Positions 1 to 9,360 are shown, counted from the first letter of the stretch. The stretch: 41,740 nucleotides of DNA from Thiofilum flexile DSM 14609 (GCF_000380185.1 NZ_KB904767.1:1-41740); one strand, 5' to 3'. Translations and numbers: made by a program. The notes: generated by a model not told the origin, from the sequence alone.

Positions 1-834
1 CTAGGTTCTGTTGACATTTATAACGATCATTTGCTAAAAGCACTGAATTTCAGTTAGTTAAGATGAGTCGTTACGTTTTGACCGATGAGCAATGGGAAGT
101 ACTTCATCAAGTCCTCCAAGACCACCCACGTGTCTATGTCGGACGCCCTGATCACTGTCGCTTGTTTTTGAATGCGGTGTTGTGGATTCTACGATCAGGT
201 AGTCAATGGCGTAGCTTACCACCAGAGTACGGTCACTGGAATAGCGTGTTTAAGCGTTATAACCGCTGGGCGGCCTTAGGGGTATGGGAGGCTCTCTTTC
301 AAGCGGTTCAGGTCGAACCAGATCTACAAGAAGGCTGCATTGACAGCACGGTGGTACGCGCCCATGCGTGTGCAGCAGGGGCAAAAAAAGTAGTGCCGAG
401 GCCGAAGCTCTAGGGCGCTCGGTTGGCGGCTTTAGTTGTAAAATCCATGTGTTAACCGATGCATTAGGTTATCCCTTACGCTTTATCTTAACACCCGGTC
501 AAACGGCGGATATTACACCGGCTAAGACGTTAGTCGGTTCAATAGCGCTTCAAGCCCTGTTGGCGGATAAGGCCTATGATTCACAAGATTTTATCGATTA
601 TCTTCACGAGCATCAGATAGAAGCCCTGATTCCCTCACGCTCTAATGCGCGGGAACCCCGCACCTATGACAAGGTGAGGTATCAGGAGCGCCACTTAATT
701 GAGTGCTTTTTTGGTAAGATCAAGCACTATCGACGAGTCTTTTCGCGGTTTGACAAGAAGGCTCAAAACTTTAGGGCATTTCTTCATTTTGTCGCTGTTT
801 TAATCTGGACTCGGTAAATGTCAACAGAACCTAG
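1..834 (+). mobile_element. Complete IS5-family insertion sequence (IS427-like organisation)
   Basis: The element is bounded by perfect 20-bp terminal inverted repeats at 1-20 and 815-834. They begin with CTAGGTTCTG and end with the exact complement. The outermost CTAG is itself a palindrome, so it may be the duplicated target rather than part of the element, in which case the element proper is about 5-830. Inside are two overlapping reading frames (63-413 and 368-817) that together make one DDE transposase through a -1 shift. That layout is known for the IS427 subgroup of the IS5 family. The window starts exactly at the left end, so the left flank, and hence a target duplication, cannot be seen. 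Confidence 0.9.
63..817 (+). CDS. IS5-family transposase made by -1 frameshift (orfA 63-413, orfB 368-817)
   Basis: orfA (116 aa) carries the N-terminal DUF4096-like region and the first catalytic aspartate in GCIDSTVVRAH. orfB carries the second aspartate in LLADKAYDS and the glutamate in RHLIECFFGKIKHYRR, completing the DDE triad. The frames overlap at a run of seven A at 383-389. Reading gca-aaa-aaa and slipping back one base gives AKKSSAEAEALGRS and then the conserved GGFSCKIHVLTDALG, a continuous IS5-type transposase of about 251 aa. Without the shift orfA stops soon after, at 413. The catalytic residues and both terminal repeats are intact, so the copy may be active. That frameshifting actually occurs is inferred from the A7 run and from family practice. 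Confidence 0.88.
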
Positions 835-963
835 TAAAATAATTCACTACCGCTCATCCCCGGCTTAAATCCATTAAGGGTATTAATCTTAACCTTATAA
901 CACCTTATACCTGCACTCATTGGGTTTCATAGGCTAAATCCGTAATTTAACCCTTATCAATTT

Positions 964-2892
964 ATGGGTTTGCTTATTATGTTAATGCTCAATGGATGGC
1001 GTACTGCTTTACTCTGTGCTGGATTAGTCTTACCTAGTTTAGGATACACAGAGGAGTTCATAACAACAGATCGTTTTATTATTAATTACGAACCTACTAT
1101 TGGGGCTATGAGTGCTTCTAATCAACTAGCCCATCAAAATCTCATGACCCAAGCAGCGGAAGATCTAACGGGTCTAGACCTAAAACATACTCGTACCCTT
1201 GCTACCGGAGCAGATGTCTTAGTCGCTAGACAAAACATGACCCTTGAAGCCGCCCAAGTTTACGCAGATACCCTAGCGACTTTGCCGGGTGTGGTCAGTG
1301 TTGAACCCGATATCCCTCTGCACCCCAATTTATTACAACCACAAGACCCTTTTTATACTCAACAATCCTATTTATTTGCCCCTAAAGCTAACTATCTCAG
1401 TGCTATTAATGCAGAAGCCGCATGGTCTATTACCCAAGGCGACTCATCGCTTGTCATTGGCGTGCTTGATACTGGGATTACCGAGCATCCTGATCTTAAT
1501 GCTAACCTTGTAGGACACAGTGCTGCTCTCTCTGGCTATGATTTTATTAGTAATGCCAACGTGGCGCGTGATAATGATGCCCGCGATAGCGACCCTACCG
1601 ATCAAGGTACGCTAGATACTACCGAATGGCATGGCACCCATGTGGCTGGACTCATCGCCGCACGGCAAAACGAACAAGGTATTTCTGGTGTTAGCCCTAA
1701 TAGCACCCTACTCAATGCACGGATTATGGGCGCTAATGGGGGTTATACCTCGGATCTAATTGATGCTATCTATTGGGCGATTGGTGAGCCTGTACTCAAT
1801 ACCCCTATCAATCAACACCCCGCACGGATTTTAAATTTAAGCCTTGGTGGACGTAGTGCTATTTGCTCACCTACCCTACAAACCGCCCTCGATAGTGCTA
1901 ACCGTAAAGGGGTCGTGGTCGTGGTCGCCGCCGGTAATGCCGCGATTTCGGTCAGCCAACAAATGCCTGCGAACTGTGAGCATGTGATTGTAGTAGGTGC
2001 TGCGGATTATGCCGGGCAAATGGCAAGCTTTAGTAATCGGGGTAGCGCGGTGGATTTGCTGGCTCCCGGAGTTGATATCCTATCTACCTATAACACGGGC
2101 TATGATGCCCCCTTAAGTGCCACCTATAGCTCTATGACTGGTACTAGTATGTCTACCGCACTAGTGACTGGTGTGAGTGCTTTAATGTTAGCGGCTAACC
2201 CTAATCTGACTAATGGAAAAGTAGCGACAGACTCTGTTCCTGCTCTAATTGAAAGTAAACTAAAACAAAGCACTCGTACCTTTAGTAGCGGAACTCAAAC
2301 ATTATGTGCTGGACAATGTGGGGCGGGATTATTAGATGCTTTTAATGCGGTGAATGCGGTCAGCACCCCACCTGTTGCGGTAGGCAAGGCTGCTGCAACT
2401 ATCGTTAAACAAACCGCGACTTTAGATGCTTCGGCTAGCAGTGATGATAGTTACAATACTCAAGGCTTAGCCTATCGCTGGGAACAAGTGCAAGGCGAAA
2501 CAGTAAAACTCAGCAACAACACTCAAGCCAAAGCTACTTTTACCGCACCGAGCCAGCCTCAAAGCTTAGTCTTTAAACTCACTGTCACCGATGATGTGGG
2601 TTTAAGTGCAAGTACAACCATTACCGTAACGATTAAGGCTGCTCCTACTCCAGTGACACCTACTGAGTCTGTGACTACCACTCCAACACCTGCTATGCCA
2701 ACACCCAACACCCCGACTCAATCAACCCCCTCTACCGAGTCTGTAACACCCACAATCCCAACTCCCTCTACCCCCGCCGTAGCCACCACCACGACTACGT
2801 CTTCAGGCGGTGGCGGTAGCGTTGAATGGTTAGTATTAGTTCTATTAGCCCTATTAGTTTATGTCAGACGGAGTACTAACTTTTGTACTTGA
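964..2892 (+). CDS. Secreted subtilisin-like serine protease (S8) with PKD-like domain and GlyGly-CTERM anchor
   Basis: This 642-aa protein is an exported peptidase of family S8. An N-terminal hydrophobic segment (about residues 2-28) serves as signal peptide. An inhibitor I9-like prodomain follows, then the catalytic domain with Asp169 (VLDTG), His223 (HGTHVAG), Asn325 (AAGN, oxyanion) and Ser395 (GTSMS). From about 470 to 560 there is a PKD/REJ-like beta domain, then a Pro/Thr-rich linker. The C-terminus has a GGGGS motif, a hydrophobic helix and an RR pair. This tripartite tail is the GlyGly-CTERM signal, which in gammaproteobacteria is processed by rhombosortase after type II secretion. 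The start at 964 lacks a clear ribosome binding site; the ATG at 979 is an alternative. The 3' end overlaps the convergent small gene by 34 bases. Confidence 0.9.
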   Translation: MGLLIMLMLNGWRTALLCAGLVLPSLGYTEEFITTDRFIINYEPTIGAMSASNQLAHQNLMTQAAEDLTGLDLKHTRTLATGADVLVARQNMTLEAAQVYADTLATLPGVVSVEPDIPLHPNLLQPQDPFYTQQSYLFAPKANYLSAINAEAAWSITQGDSSLVIGVLDTGITEHPDLNANLVGHSAALSGYDFISNANVARDNDARDSDPTDQGTLDTTEWHGTHVAGLIAARQNEQGISGVSPNSTLLNARIMGANGGYTSDLIDAIYWAIGEPVLNTPINQHPARILNLSLGGRSAICSPTLQTALDSANRKGVVVVVAAGNAAISVSQQMPANCEHVIVVGAADYAGQMASFSNRGSAVDLLAPGVDILSTYNTGYDAPLSATYSSMTGTSMSTALVTGVSALMLAANPNLTNGKVATDSVPALIESKLKQSTRTFSSGTQTLCAGQCGAGLLDAFNAVNAVSTPPVAVGKAAATIVKQTATLDASASSDDSYNTQGLAYRWEQVQGETVKLSNNTQAKATFTAPSQPQSLVFKLTVTDDVGLSASTTITVTIKAAPTPVTPTESVTTTPTPAMPTPNTPTQSTPSTESVTPTIPTPSTPAVATTTTTSSGGGGSVEWLVLVLLALLVYVRRSTNFCT

Positions 2893-3077
2893 GGGGCTAT
2901 TACTAATACGGCTCCAAAGGCAATGGGGAATGCAGTAATAAAGCTTGTTCCCCAACGCAATAAAAAGCCATTCGAAAAGCCAGTATTAAGCGCCACAATG
3001 ATAAAGGTCATCAGTAGCGCCATCGAAAAGGACATTAATAAGGCAAATAACAGGCGCACCTTTAAAGGTTGTTTCAT
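2859..3077 (-). CDS. DUF2798 small two-helix membrane protein
   Basis: A 72-aa protein with two predicted membrane helices, separated by a short loop containing NTGFSNGFLLRWGTSF, followed by FPIAFGAVLVIAP and a basic end. This matches the layout of the DUF2798 family, whose function is unknown. I start it at the ATG at 3077, which is preceded by AGGA about ten bases upstream; an in-frame TTG lies three codons further up. It lies 23 bases downstream of rlmD on the same strand, so the two are probably cotranscribed. Its last 34 bases overlap the end of the protease gene on the other strand. Confidence 0.7.
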   Translation of the reverse strand: MKQPLKVRLLFALLMSFSMALLMTFIIVALNTGFSNGFLLRWGTSFITAFPIAFGAVLVIAPQVQKLVLRLT

Positions 3078-3100
3078 TAGTATCAAATCCTAACTCATTA

Positions 3101-4444
3101 TTATTTATCAAAAACAGCAATAGATTCCACATGGGAAGTATGTGGGAACATATCCATGACTCCGGCACTTGTTAGCCGGTAACCATGCGTATTTACTAGT
3201 TCATGGGCATCCCTTGCAAGTGTTGCGGGATTACAAGACACATAGACAATGCGTTTGGCTTTTAAACGTCCGATATACGGCATGATCTCAATCGCACCTG
3301 CACGGGGGGGATCTAGTAAAATCTTGTCATAGTGGCGTTTTAACCAAGCTTGCTGTTTTAAAGCATCATCATCCATCAGATTACAAGCATGGTAATCCGT
3401 ATTATGAATGTCATTGAGTTCTGCGGAATGTTTCGCCCGCTTCACCATTACCGCATCGCCTTCCACACCTGTGACTTGCATGGCCTGCTGTGCTAAAGGC
3501 AACGTGAAATTTCCCAAACCACAGAATAAGTCGAGTACCGTTTCATTCGCTTGAGGGTCTAATAGTTCTACAGCCCGTTTGACCATGAGACGATTAATCG
3601 ACTGATTGATCTGAAAGAAATCCTGCGGCCCAAACTCTACACGGGTATTAAACTGCGGATGCTCATAATATAGAGTTGGTGTAGTAGGCCAAATGCAATG
3701 CACGGTATCGGGGCCTTTAGGTTGCAAATAAATTTGCTGATTCATGCGCTCGCCATAGGCACGTAATAGCTCTATGTCTTGCGCGGTTAATGGCTCTAGA
3801 TGGCGCACAATCAGCGCGGTTGCATTATCACCGACCGCCACCTCAATCTGTGGAATACGTTCTTTTTGCGACATGCTACTCATTAACTGCTGCAAATCGA
3901 CTAAATGCTCGCCCACACTTGGATGTAGTACTTCACAGCGAGTTAAATCGGCTAAAAAGGAACCCTCACGCTCCCGAAACCCGACTAATACCTTGCCTTT
4001 TTTAGGTACATAGCGCACCCCCAAACGGGCTTTGCGCCGATAACCCCAAATATCTCCCCGTAGCGGCTCCAGCACGGTGTCCGGTTCGACCTTGCCCACA
4101 TGCTTTAATTGATCTAAGAGTGCTTGTTGCTTATAACGAATCTGAGCCTCTGGCGCTAAATGCTGCCAAGAACAGCCTCCGCATACGCTATAGTGCATAC
4201 ATTTGGGGGTAACACGCTCATCCGAGGGAGTTAACACCTCGACCGTCACGGCCTCATCAAAGCTCTTTTTTTGTAGGGTATAACGGGCTTTAACCGTTTC
4301 CGTGGGGAGTGCTCCTTCCACAAATATGACCTTTCCCTCTAAGTGGGCAACTCCTTTTCCCTCTAAAGTCATTGACTCAATGGTTAACTCCACTGGCGGA
4401 AGATGATCAACCCGTGCTGGTTGACGACGCGAACGATGACCCAT
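3101..4444 (-). CDS. rlmD: 23S rRNA (uracil-1939-C5)-methyltransferase RlmD
   Basis: This SAM-dependent enzyme methylates U1939 of 23S rRNA. Its 447 aa begin with a TRAM domain (about residues 16-70), followed by the four cysteines of the [4Fe-4S] cluster (Cys82, Cys88, Cys91 and Cys170, with CGGC and LTRC contexts). The Rossmann SAM site DLFCGLGNFTLPLA, the DPPRAG motif and the catalytic cysteine in VSCNPATLARD follow, and the catalytic glutamate in HVESIAVF lies near the end. I chose the ATG at 4444, which gives an N-terminus like that of known RlmD; the frame is open for 22 more codons upstream without similarity. It is transcribed divergently from the CDF exporter gene. Confidence 0.95.
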   Translation of the reverse strand: MGHRSRRQPARVDHLPPVELTIESMTLEGKGVAHLEGKVIFVEGALPTETVKARYTLQKKSFDEAVTVEVLTPSDERVTPKCMHYSVCGGCSWQHLAPEAQIRYKQQALLDQLKHVGKVEPDTVLEPLRGDIWGYRRKARLGVRYVPKKGKVLVGFREREGSFLADLTRCEVLHPSVGEHLVDLQQLMSSMSQKERIPQIEVAVGDNATALIVRHLEPLTAQDIELLRAYGERMNQQIYLQPKGPDTVHCIWPTTPTLYYEHPQFNTRVEFGPQDFFQINQSINRLMVKRAVELLDPQANETVLDLFCGLGNFTLPLAQQAMQVTGVEGDAVMVKRAKHSAELNDIHNTDYHACNLMDDDALKQQAWLKRHYDKILLDPPRAGAIEIMPYIGRLKAKRIVYVSCNPATLARDAHELVNTHGYRLTSAGVMDMFPHTSHVESIAVFDK

Positions 4445-4579
4445 GAAAACTTTCAATCCATTACACTGACAAAGGGGGCGTATTATGAGGCTAAGTGTGG
4501 GAGGGTGCAAACGGCTAGCTGAAAATCCATAGCATCCCCCGCAGAGCGCGGCTAGTATATGTTATTTCGCTAATTGTAA

Positions 4580-5494
4580 ATGACTATGCCACACTCACAC
4601 TCTAGTGCTGCTAGCCAAGAAAAATCCCTTGTTGCAGCGACCTCCGTCCTAGCCGCTTTAGGCTTAACTACCCTAAAATTTATCGTGGGTTTACTGACGA
4701 ATTCACTCGGTATTTTAGCCGAAGCCGCACACTCCGCTTTAGACCTCATGGCGGCCTTAATTACCTATTTCACTGTGCGGGTATCGGATAAGCCAGCCGA
4801 TAAAAAACACCCCTTTGGGCATGGAAAATTAGAAAATATTTCTGCTCTCATCCAAAGCCTGATTCTTATTTTAACGGCAGGCTGGATTATTTATGAGGCT
4901 TTTGATCGGCTAATACACCCCGGCACCCATTTAGAACTCTCGATCTGGGCGTTTATTGTGATGGGTATTTCAATTGTCGTGGACTATTCACGCTCTAGAA
5001 TGCTCAAAAAGGCTGCCGAAAAACATAAATCTCAAGCACTAGAGGCCGATGCATTACACTTTAGTATTGATATTTGGTCTTCTATGGTAGTGCTTTTAGG
5101 TTTGGGTTTAGTCTGGGCTAGTAGTGCTTTCAATATTATTTGGCTGGAAAAAGCCGATGCTATCGCCGCGATTATTGTGGCACTGATTATTTTATTTGTG
5201 AGTGGTGAATTGGGGCTAAAAGCAGTACATGAATTAATTGATACTGCCCCGCAAAATGGGATTCAAGGGCAAATTATCACCGCAGTTAGTCAACTCCAAG
5301 GTATTACTAATGCTCATGCTTTACGCATTCGTTCCTCTGGAGGGCGTTGGTTTGTCGATATGCATGTGACCGTCCCCGGACAAATGACGGTGCAGGAAAG
5401 CCATGCTCTCACCGAAGAAATTGAGCATTTAGTCGAGGAATTACTTCCTCATTCCGATGTTACTGTCCATGTGGAACCAGATGGCATTCACTGA
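4580..5494 (+). CDS. Cation diffusion facilitator (CDF) family divalent metal exporter
   Basis: A 304-aa inner-membrane antiporter that exports divalent metal ions, probably Zn(II) and possibly Fe(II), Cd(II) or Co(II). The N-terminus is cytosolic and contains HSHSS. Six membrane helices follow, and the cytosolic C-terminal domain ends HVEPDG. The transport site is visible as HSALD in helix 2 (His51, Asp55) and HFSID in helix 5 (His160, Asp164). The HxxxD/HxxxD arrangement is usual for zinc-type CDF proteins, as opposed to DxxxD manganese types. The family motif HPFGHGKLE lies at 77-85. It is followed 38 bases later by msrA on the same strand. Substrate choice is inference. Confidence 0.88.
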   Translation: MTMPHSHSSAASQEKSLVAATSVLAALGLTTLKFIVGLLTNSLGILAEAAHSALDLMAALITYFTVRVSDKPADKKHPFGHGKLENISALIQSLILILTAGWIIYEAFDRLIHPGTHLELSIWAFIVMGISIVVDYSRSRMLKKAAEKHKSQALEADALHFSIDIWSSMVVLLGLGLVWASSAFNIIWLEKADAIAAIIVALIILFVSGELGLKAVHELIDTAPQNGIQGQIITAVSQLQGITNAHALRIRSSGGRWFVDMHVTVPGQMTVQESHALTEEIEHLVEELLPHSDVTVHVEPDGIH

Positions 5495-5532
5495 GTCTAA
5501 GTGCTTATCATTTATTTCTATAGGGGGATGTG

Positions 5533-6147
5533 ATGTCACTTGTTAAAACAGCGCTCTTAGCCAGCAGTGTAATTTTCTTAAGCTTTCATACTTTAGCACA
5601 GGCTAAAACTGAGACGCTTATGGTAGCAGGGGGATGTTTTTGGTGTGCAGAAGCGGATTTCGAGGGTAAAAAAGGGGTGCTTGATGTGGTATCCGGTTAT
5701 ACCGGCGGTCACGTCCCAAACCCTACCTATAAACAAGTTTCGTATACCGATACCGGACATTTTGAAGCGATTCGTATTACTTTTGATGATAGCAAGGTTA
5801 GCTTAAAAGAATTAGTGGATTACTACTGGCATACGATTGATCCTACTAATGCTAGAGGGCAATTTTGTGATAAGGGCAAACCTTATCGCACTGCGCTATT
5901 TTATCAATCCCAACGCCAAAAACTGGTTTTTGACGCCTCACTCAAAGAGCTTAATGCGAGTAAACCTTTCACAGCTCCAATAGTCACCTCAATACTGCCC
6001 GCCAAACCGTTTTATTTAGCCGAAAATTACCATCAGGATTACTACAAAAAAAATCCTATACGTTATAACTATTACCGTTGGAATTGTAACCGTGATGCCA
6101 CAGTTGAAAGGCTTTGGGGTGCGGTTGCAAGTGAAGAGCCTAGGTAA
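5533..6147 (+). CDS. msrA: Peptide-methionine (S)-S-oxide reductase MsrA, exported form
   Basis: This enzyme reduces methionine-S-sulfoxide in oxidised proteins. It is 204 aa with the catalytic signature GGCFWCAE (nucleophile Cys35) and downstream GYTGG and YYWHTIDPT blocks. A signal peptide precedes the domain, with a likely cut after LAQA at residue 24, so it should act in the periplasm; most MsrA proteins are cytosolic. I start at the ATG at 5533 because AGGGGG lies five bases upstream; the GTG just before it is less likely. It follows the CDF exporter gene and converges with sucA, with a shared stem-loop between them. Confidence 0.92.
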   Translation: MSLVKTALLASSVIFLSFHTLAQAKTETLMVAGGCFWCAEADFEGKKGVLDVVSGYTGGHVPNPTYKQVSYTDTGHFEAIRITFDDSKVSLKELVDYYWHTIDPTNARGQFCDKGKPYRTALFYQSQRQKLVFDASLKELNASKPFTAPIVTSILPAKPFYLAENYHQDYYKKNPIRYNYYRWNCNRDATVERLWGAVASEEPR

Positions 6148-6153
6148 AAACAA

Positions 6154-6180
6154 CAAAGCCCGATATTAAATCGGGCTTTG
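6154..6180 (-). terminator. Intrinsic terminator of sucA, possibly bidirectional with msrA
   Basis: A perfect 11-bp inverted repeat (CAAAGCCCGAT and ATCGGGCTTTG) encloses a five-base loop. On the minus strand the GC-rich stem is followed by a T-rich run (TTGTTTTTA), as expected for a rho-independent terminator of the leftward sucA transcript. The plus-strand side has no T tract but could still slow the msrA transcript. Confidence 0.8.
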
Positions 6181-6208
6181 CCAGCATTATTTCATTAAAG
6201 TCTAACGC

Positions 6209-9007
6209 TTACTCTGGAGCCGCTAAGCCTAGAGCTTCTGCGACTAAAGCGCGTTGTTGTCTTTGATGGACATAGAGCGAACCTACCGCTGGAGCTGCTG
6301 ACGAGGGGCGGCTGACGCAAGTGATTTCTGCTGCATCAAACACCTCAAAGCGGTGACGAATACCATCCCAAGCACCTTGATTCACTGGCTCTTCTTGGCA
6401 CCATAATACGGTTTTCATATTAGCGTACTGACGTACAATCTGATTCAGTTCTGGTGCAGGGAATGGATACAGTTGCTCAATACGGACAATCGCCACCTGC
6501 TCCAAGTTTTGTTTACGACGCTCTTCTAATAGATCGTAGTAAACCTTACCGCTACACATGACCACGCGCTCAACTTTTGCTTTAGCCTCTGGTGTCACTG
6601 CATCCACATCATCAATCACTAAGTGGAAATGCCCTTCAGTGAAATCCTTCAGCTCACTCACCGCTAATGGATGACGCAGTAAGCTTTTTGGTGTGAATAC
6701 AATCAAAGGTTTACGATAATTACGTAACACTTGGCGGCGAATCATATGGAAAGTTTGTGCAGGAGTCGATGGCACTATAATCTGCATATTGCCTTGAGCA
6801 CATAACTGTACAAAGCGCTCTAAACGGGCAGAGGAGTGTTCAGGGCCTTGACCTTCAAAACCATGCGGTAAAAACATTACCAGACCACAGAGACGATTCC
6901 ACTTCTGCTCGCCTGAGCTAATGAATTGGTCAATCACCACTTGAGCGCCATTCACGAAGTCACCGAATTGTGCTTCCCAAATGACTAAGGCACTAGGCTC
7001 CGCTGTAGAATAACCATACTCAAAGGCCAATACGGCTTCCTCAGATAGTACCGAGTCAATCACCGTAAACTCACCTTGTGTCTGTGCGGTATGTTTGATA
7101 GGCACCCATTGCTGACGTTGCTTTTGATTATGTAGCACAGCATGACGATGGGAGAAAGTACCACGACCACAGTCTTGACCAGATAGACGGACATTAATAC
7201 CTTGATCCACCAAAGTCGCATAAGCTAGCGTCTCACCAAAGCCCCAATCGGCTGGTTTCTCGCCCCGTCCCATTTCAGCACGCGCTTCAAATACTTTTAA
7301 TACCCGTGGATGAACCATAAAATCAGCAGGAAGATTTTTCAACCATCCCTCGGAAATAGCGCTAATACGCTCGGCTGGATAAGTAGTTTTTGCCTCATCA
7401 CGCCACTTACCTTCTAAGTAAATTTTCCAATGCGTTTGTAATGCAGGGGGTAAGCCTGTCTGATGATAGTTTTCGCAGACTACATCACCGTTCTCCAAGT
7501 GAGTCCGATAGGCTTTCACCATATTATCGGCTTCATCCTGAGTCAGCACCCCTGCGGCTACTAATTTATTCGCATATTGAGTACGAGTGGTCGCAAGGTT
7601 ACGGATAATGTCATACATCACGGGTTGAGTCATTGCTGGCTCATCTGCCTCATTATGACCTAAACGACGATAACAGACTAAATCAATGACCACATCCTTA
7701 CGGAAGCGATCACGATATTCAGCCGCTAATTGAGCCACATAAACCACCGCCTCTGGATCATCCCCATTCACATGGAAAATGGGAATATTGATCATTTTGG
7801 CGACGTCGGTCGGATAATAAGTAGAGCGACTATCGGCAACGGTGCTAGTGGTAAAACCAATTTGGTTATTCACCACAATATGAATAGTGCCGTGGGTACG
7901 ATAGCCACGGGTTTGTGCCATATTGAAGGTTTCCATGACCACGCCCTGTCCTGCAAAGGCCGCATCGCCATGGATTACAATCCCTAACACTTCAGTACCT
8001 GTCTTATCGCCCCGTCGATCTTGACGCGCCCGCACCGAGCCTTCAACTACTGGGCTAACAATTTCTAGATGCGAGGGATTAAAGGCTAAGGCCATATGTA
8101 CCGACCCACCCGGAGTCTGTACATCAGAGGAGTAACCTTTGTGATATTTCACATCGCCTGTGAAATTAGGATCTTCAACCTTACCCTCAAACTCAGCAAA
8201 TAGCTCACCGGAAGGTTTGCACATCACATTAATGAGTACATTCAAGCGCCCCCGATGCGCCATACCAAAGACGACTTCTTTAGCACCAAACTCACCGACT
8301 TTTTGTACAATTTTTTTCAGCATCGGGATTAAGCTTTCGCCACCCTCTAAACCGAAACGCTTTTGCCCTACATAACGACGATGTAAATATTGCTCAAACA
8401 TCTCGGCGGCAGTGACATGGCGCAATAAGGTCTTACGATCATCATTTGTGAGAGTCGCACGCCCTAGACTTAACTCAATGCGTTTTTGCAGCCAGCGCTT
8501 TTCCTCCTCATCCATAATATGCATATACTCAAAACCAATACTACGCACGTAGGTTTCTTTTAATGCATTCACAATATTAGTAAGCGTTGGAGTCGCGGCA
8601 ATATTAAAGGAACCTGGATCAAATACCGTATTACCATCGACATCGGTTAATTGATGATGCTCTAAAGTTAGCTGCGGCATTTCTTGCTTATAGGCATAAC
8701 TACCTAAGGGGTTGGTATCCGCTTGAAAGTGCCCCAAATTACGATAGGCATTAATTAAGCGTGATACTCTCACCTGCATACTACGACGCTCAAGAGCCTG
8801 AGGGCCTTCGGCAGCTAATTGTTGGAACGAGCTAGCACGGGAAGTATTTAATAGGCTATGGTCTAAACCACTAAAGTACTCACGCCATTCTGGAGAGAGC
8901 GAATCGGGCGCTTGTTGGTATTGCAAGTACATCTGCTCTAAAAAGAGCGCATGTTCGCCATCTAAGAAAGTTTCGTCTAATGAACCTAGACCTTGGTGAT
9001 TACTCAT
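6209..9007 (-). CDS. sucA: 2-oxoglutarate dehydrogenase E1 component
   Basis: This thiamine-diphosphate enzyme decarboxylates 2-oxoglutarate in the TCA cycle and passes the succinyl group to the E2 lipoyl domain. At 932 aa it matches the usual length of about 930. The N-terminal E2-binding helix (residues 14-45) is followed by FGMAHRGRLN (247-256), the PSHLE block and the ThDP/Mg site GDAAFAGQG (347-355). The C-terminal transketolase-like half contains SEEAVLAFEYGYS and the QEEPVNQGAW motif. In most gammaproteobacteria sucB and lpd follow directly. Here the gene ends at a terminator and the next gene is convergent msrA, so E2 and E3 must be encoded elsewhere. Confidence 0.97.
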   Translation of the reverse strand: MSNHQGLGSLDETFLDGEHALFLEQMYLQYQQAPDSLSPEWREYFSGLDHSLLNTSRASSFQQLAAEGPQALERRSMQVRVSRLINAYRNLGHFQADTNPLGSYAYKQEMPQLTLEHHQLTDVDGNTVFDPGSFNIAATPTLTNIVNALKETYVRSIGFEYMHIMDEEEKRWLQKRIELSLGRATLTNDDRKTLLRHVTAAEMFEQYLHRRYVGQKRFGLEGGESLIPMLKKIVQKVGEFGAKEVVFGMAHRGRLNVLINVMCKPSGELFAEFEGKVEDPNFTGDVKYHKGYSSDVQTPGGSVHMALAFNPSHLEIVSPVVEGSVRARQDRRGDKTGTEVLGIVIHGDAAFAGQGVVMETFNMAQTRGYRTHGTIHIVVNNQIGFTTSTVADSRSTYYPTDVAKMINIPIFHVNGDDPEAVVYVAQLAAEYRDRFRKDVVIDLVCYRRLGHNEADEPAMTQPVMYDIIRNLATTRTQYANKLVAAGVLTQDEADNMVKAYRTHLENGDVVCENYHQTGLPPALQTHWKIYLEGKWRDEAKTTYPAERISAISEGWLKNLPADFMVHPRVLKVFEARAEMGRGEKPADWGFGETLAYATLVDQGINVRLSGQDCGRGTFSHRHAVLHNQKQRQQWVPIKHTAQTQGEFTVIDSVLSEEAVLAFEYGYSTAEPSALVIWEAQFGDFVNGAQVVIDQFISSGEQKWNRLCGLVMFLPHGFEGQGPEHSSARLERFVQLCAQGNMQIIVPSTPAQTFHMIRRQVLRNYRKPLIVFTPKSLLRHPLAVSELKDFTEGHFHLVIDDVDAVTPEAKAKVERVVMCSGKVYYDLLEERRKQNLEQVAIVRIEQLYPFPAPELNQIVRQYANMKTVLWCQEEPVNQGAWDGIRHRFEVFDAAEITCVSRPSSAAPAVGSLYVHQRQQRALVAEALGLAAPE

Positions 9008-9360
9008 CCATCCTACTCCGAGCTAGTGCTTTAGGGTGTCAACAGTTAGCAACTGCTAAGCAATGTTTCTTTAAATAGTCAAGGCGCAATATTATAGGAT
9101 AAAAGCGCTAGATTGAAAGATGCAAGCAGCATAAATCTACGCTTTAGACCCGTAAAAGGGGATATTTTAATAACTTTTATCGTGTCAACACTCAAGCACA
9201 AAATATCTATAAAGTATACCATAGCGAAATAGTTAAGCGGGTTTTTAGCAAAATTGTCGACATAATGATATTTTTAGCGCAAAACATGCGGGGATGAGTA
9301 GGTTTTGTACATCTCTCCTAGCGGTAGCATAGCAATCTAAATAGGGGGTTAGCATGCTGT
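9008..9360. other. Intergenic region upstream of sucA
   Basis: About 350 bases without a credible gene on either strand. The half near sucA holds a likely leftward promoter (9091-9119) and leaves a leader of roughly 75 bases. The rest is AT-rich with only short palindromes, such as AGCATGCT near 9352, and shows no strong terminator. Confidence 0.5.
9091..9119 (-). promoter_or_regulatory. Candidate sigma-70 promoter for sucA
   Basis: On the minus strand a perfect TATAAT (9096-9091) is preceded, after 17 bases, by CTTTCA (9119-9114), a weak match to TTGACA. It would start transcription near 9084, about 75 bases before the sucA ATG. The call rests on pattern alone. Confidence 0.4.
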
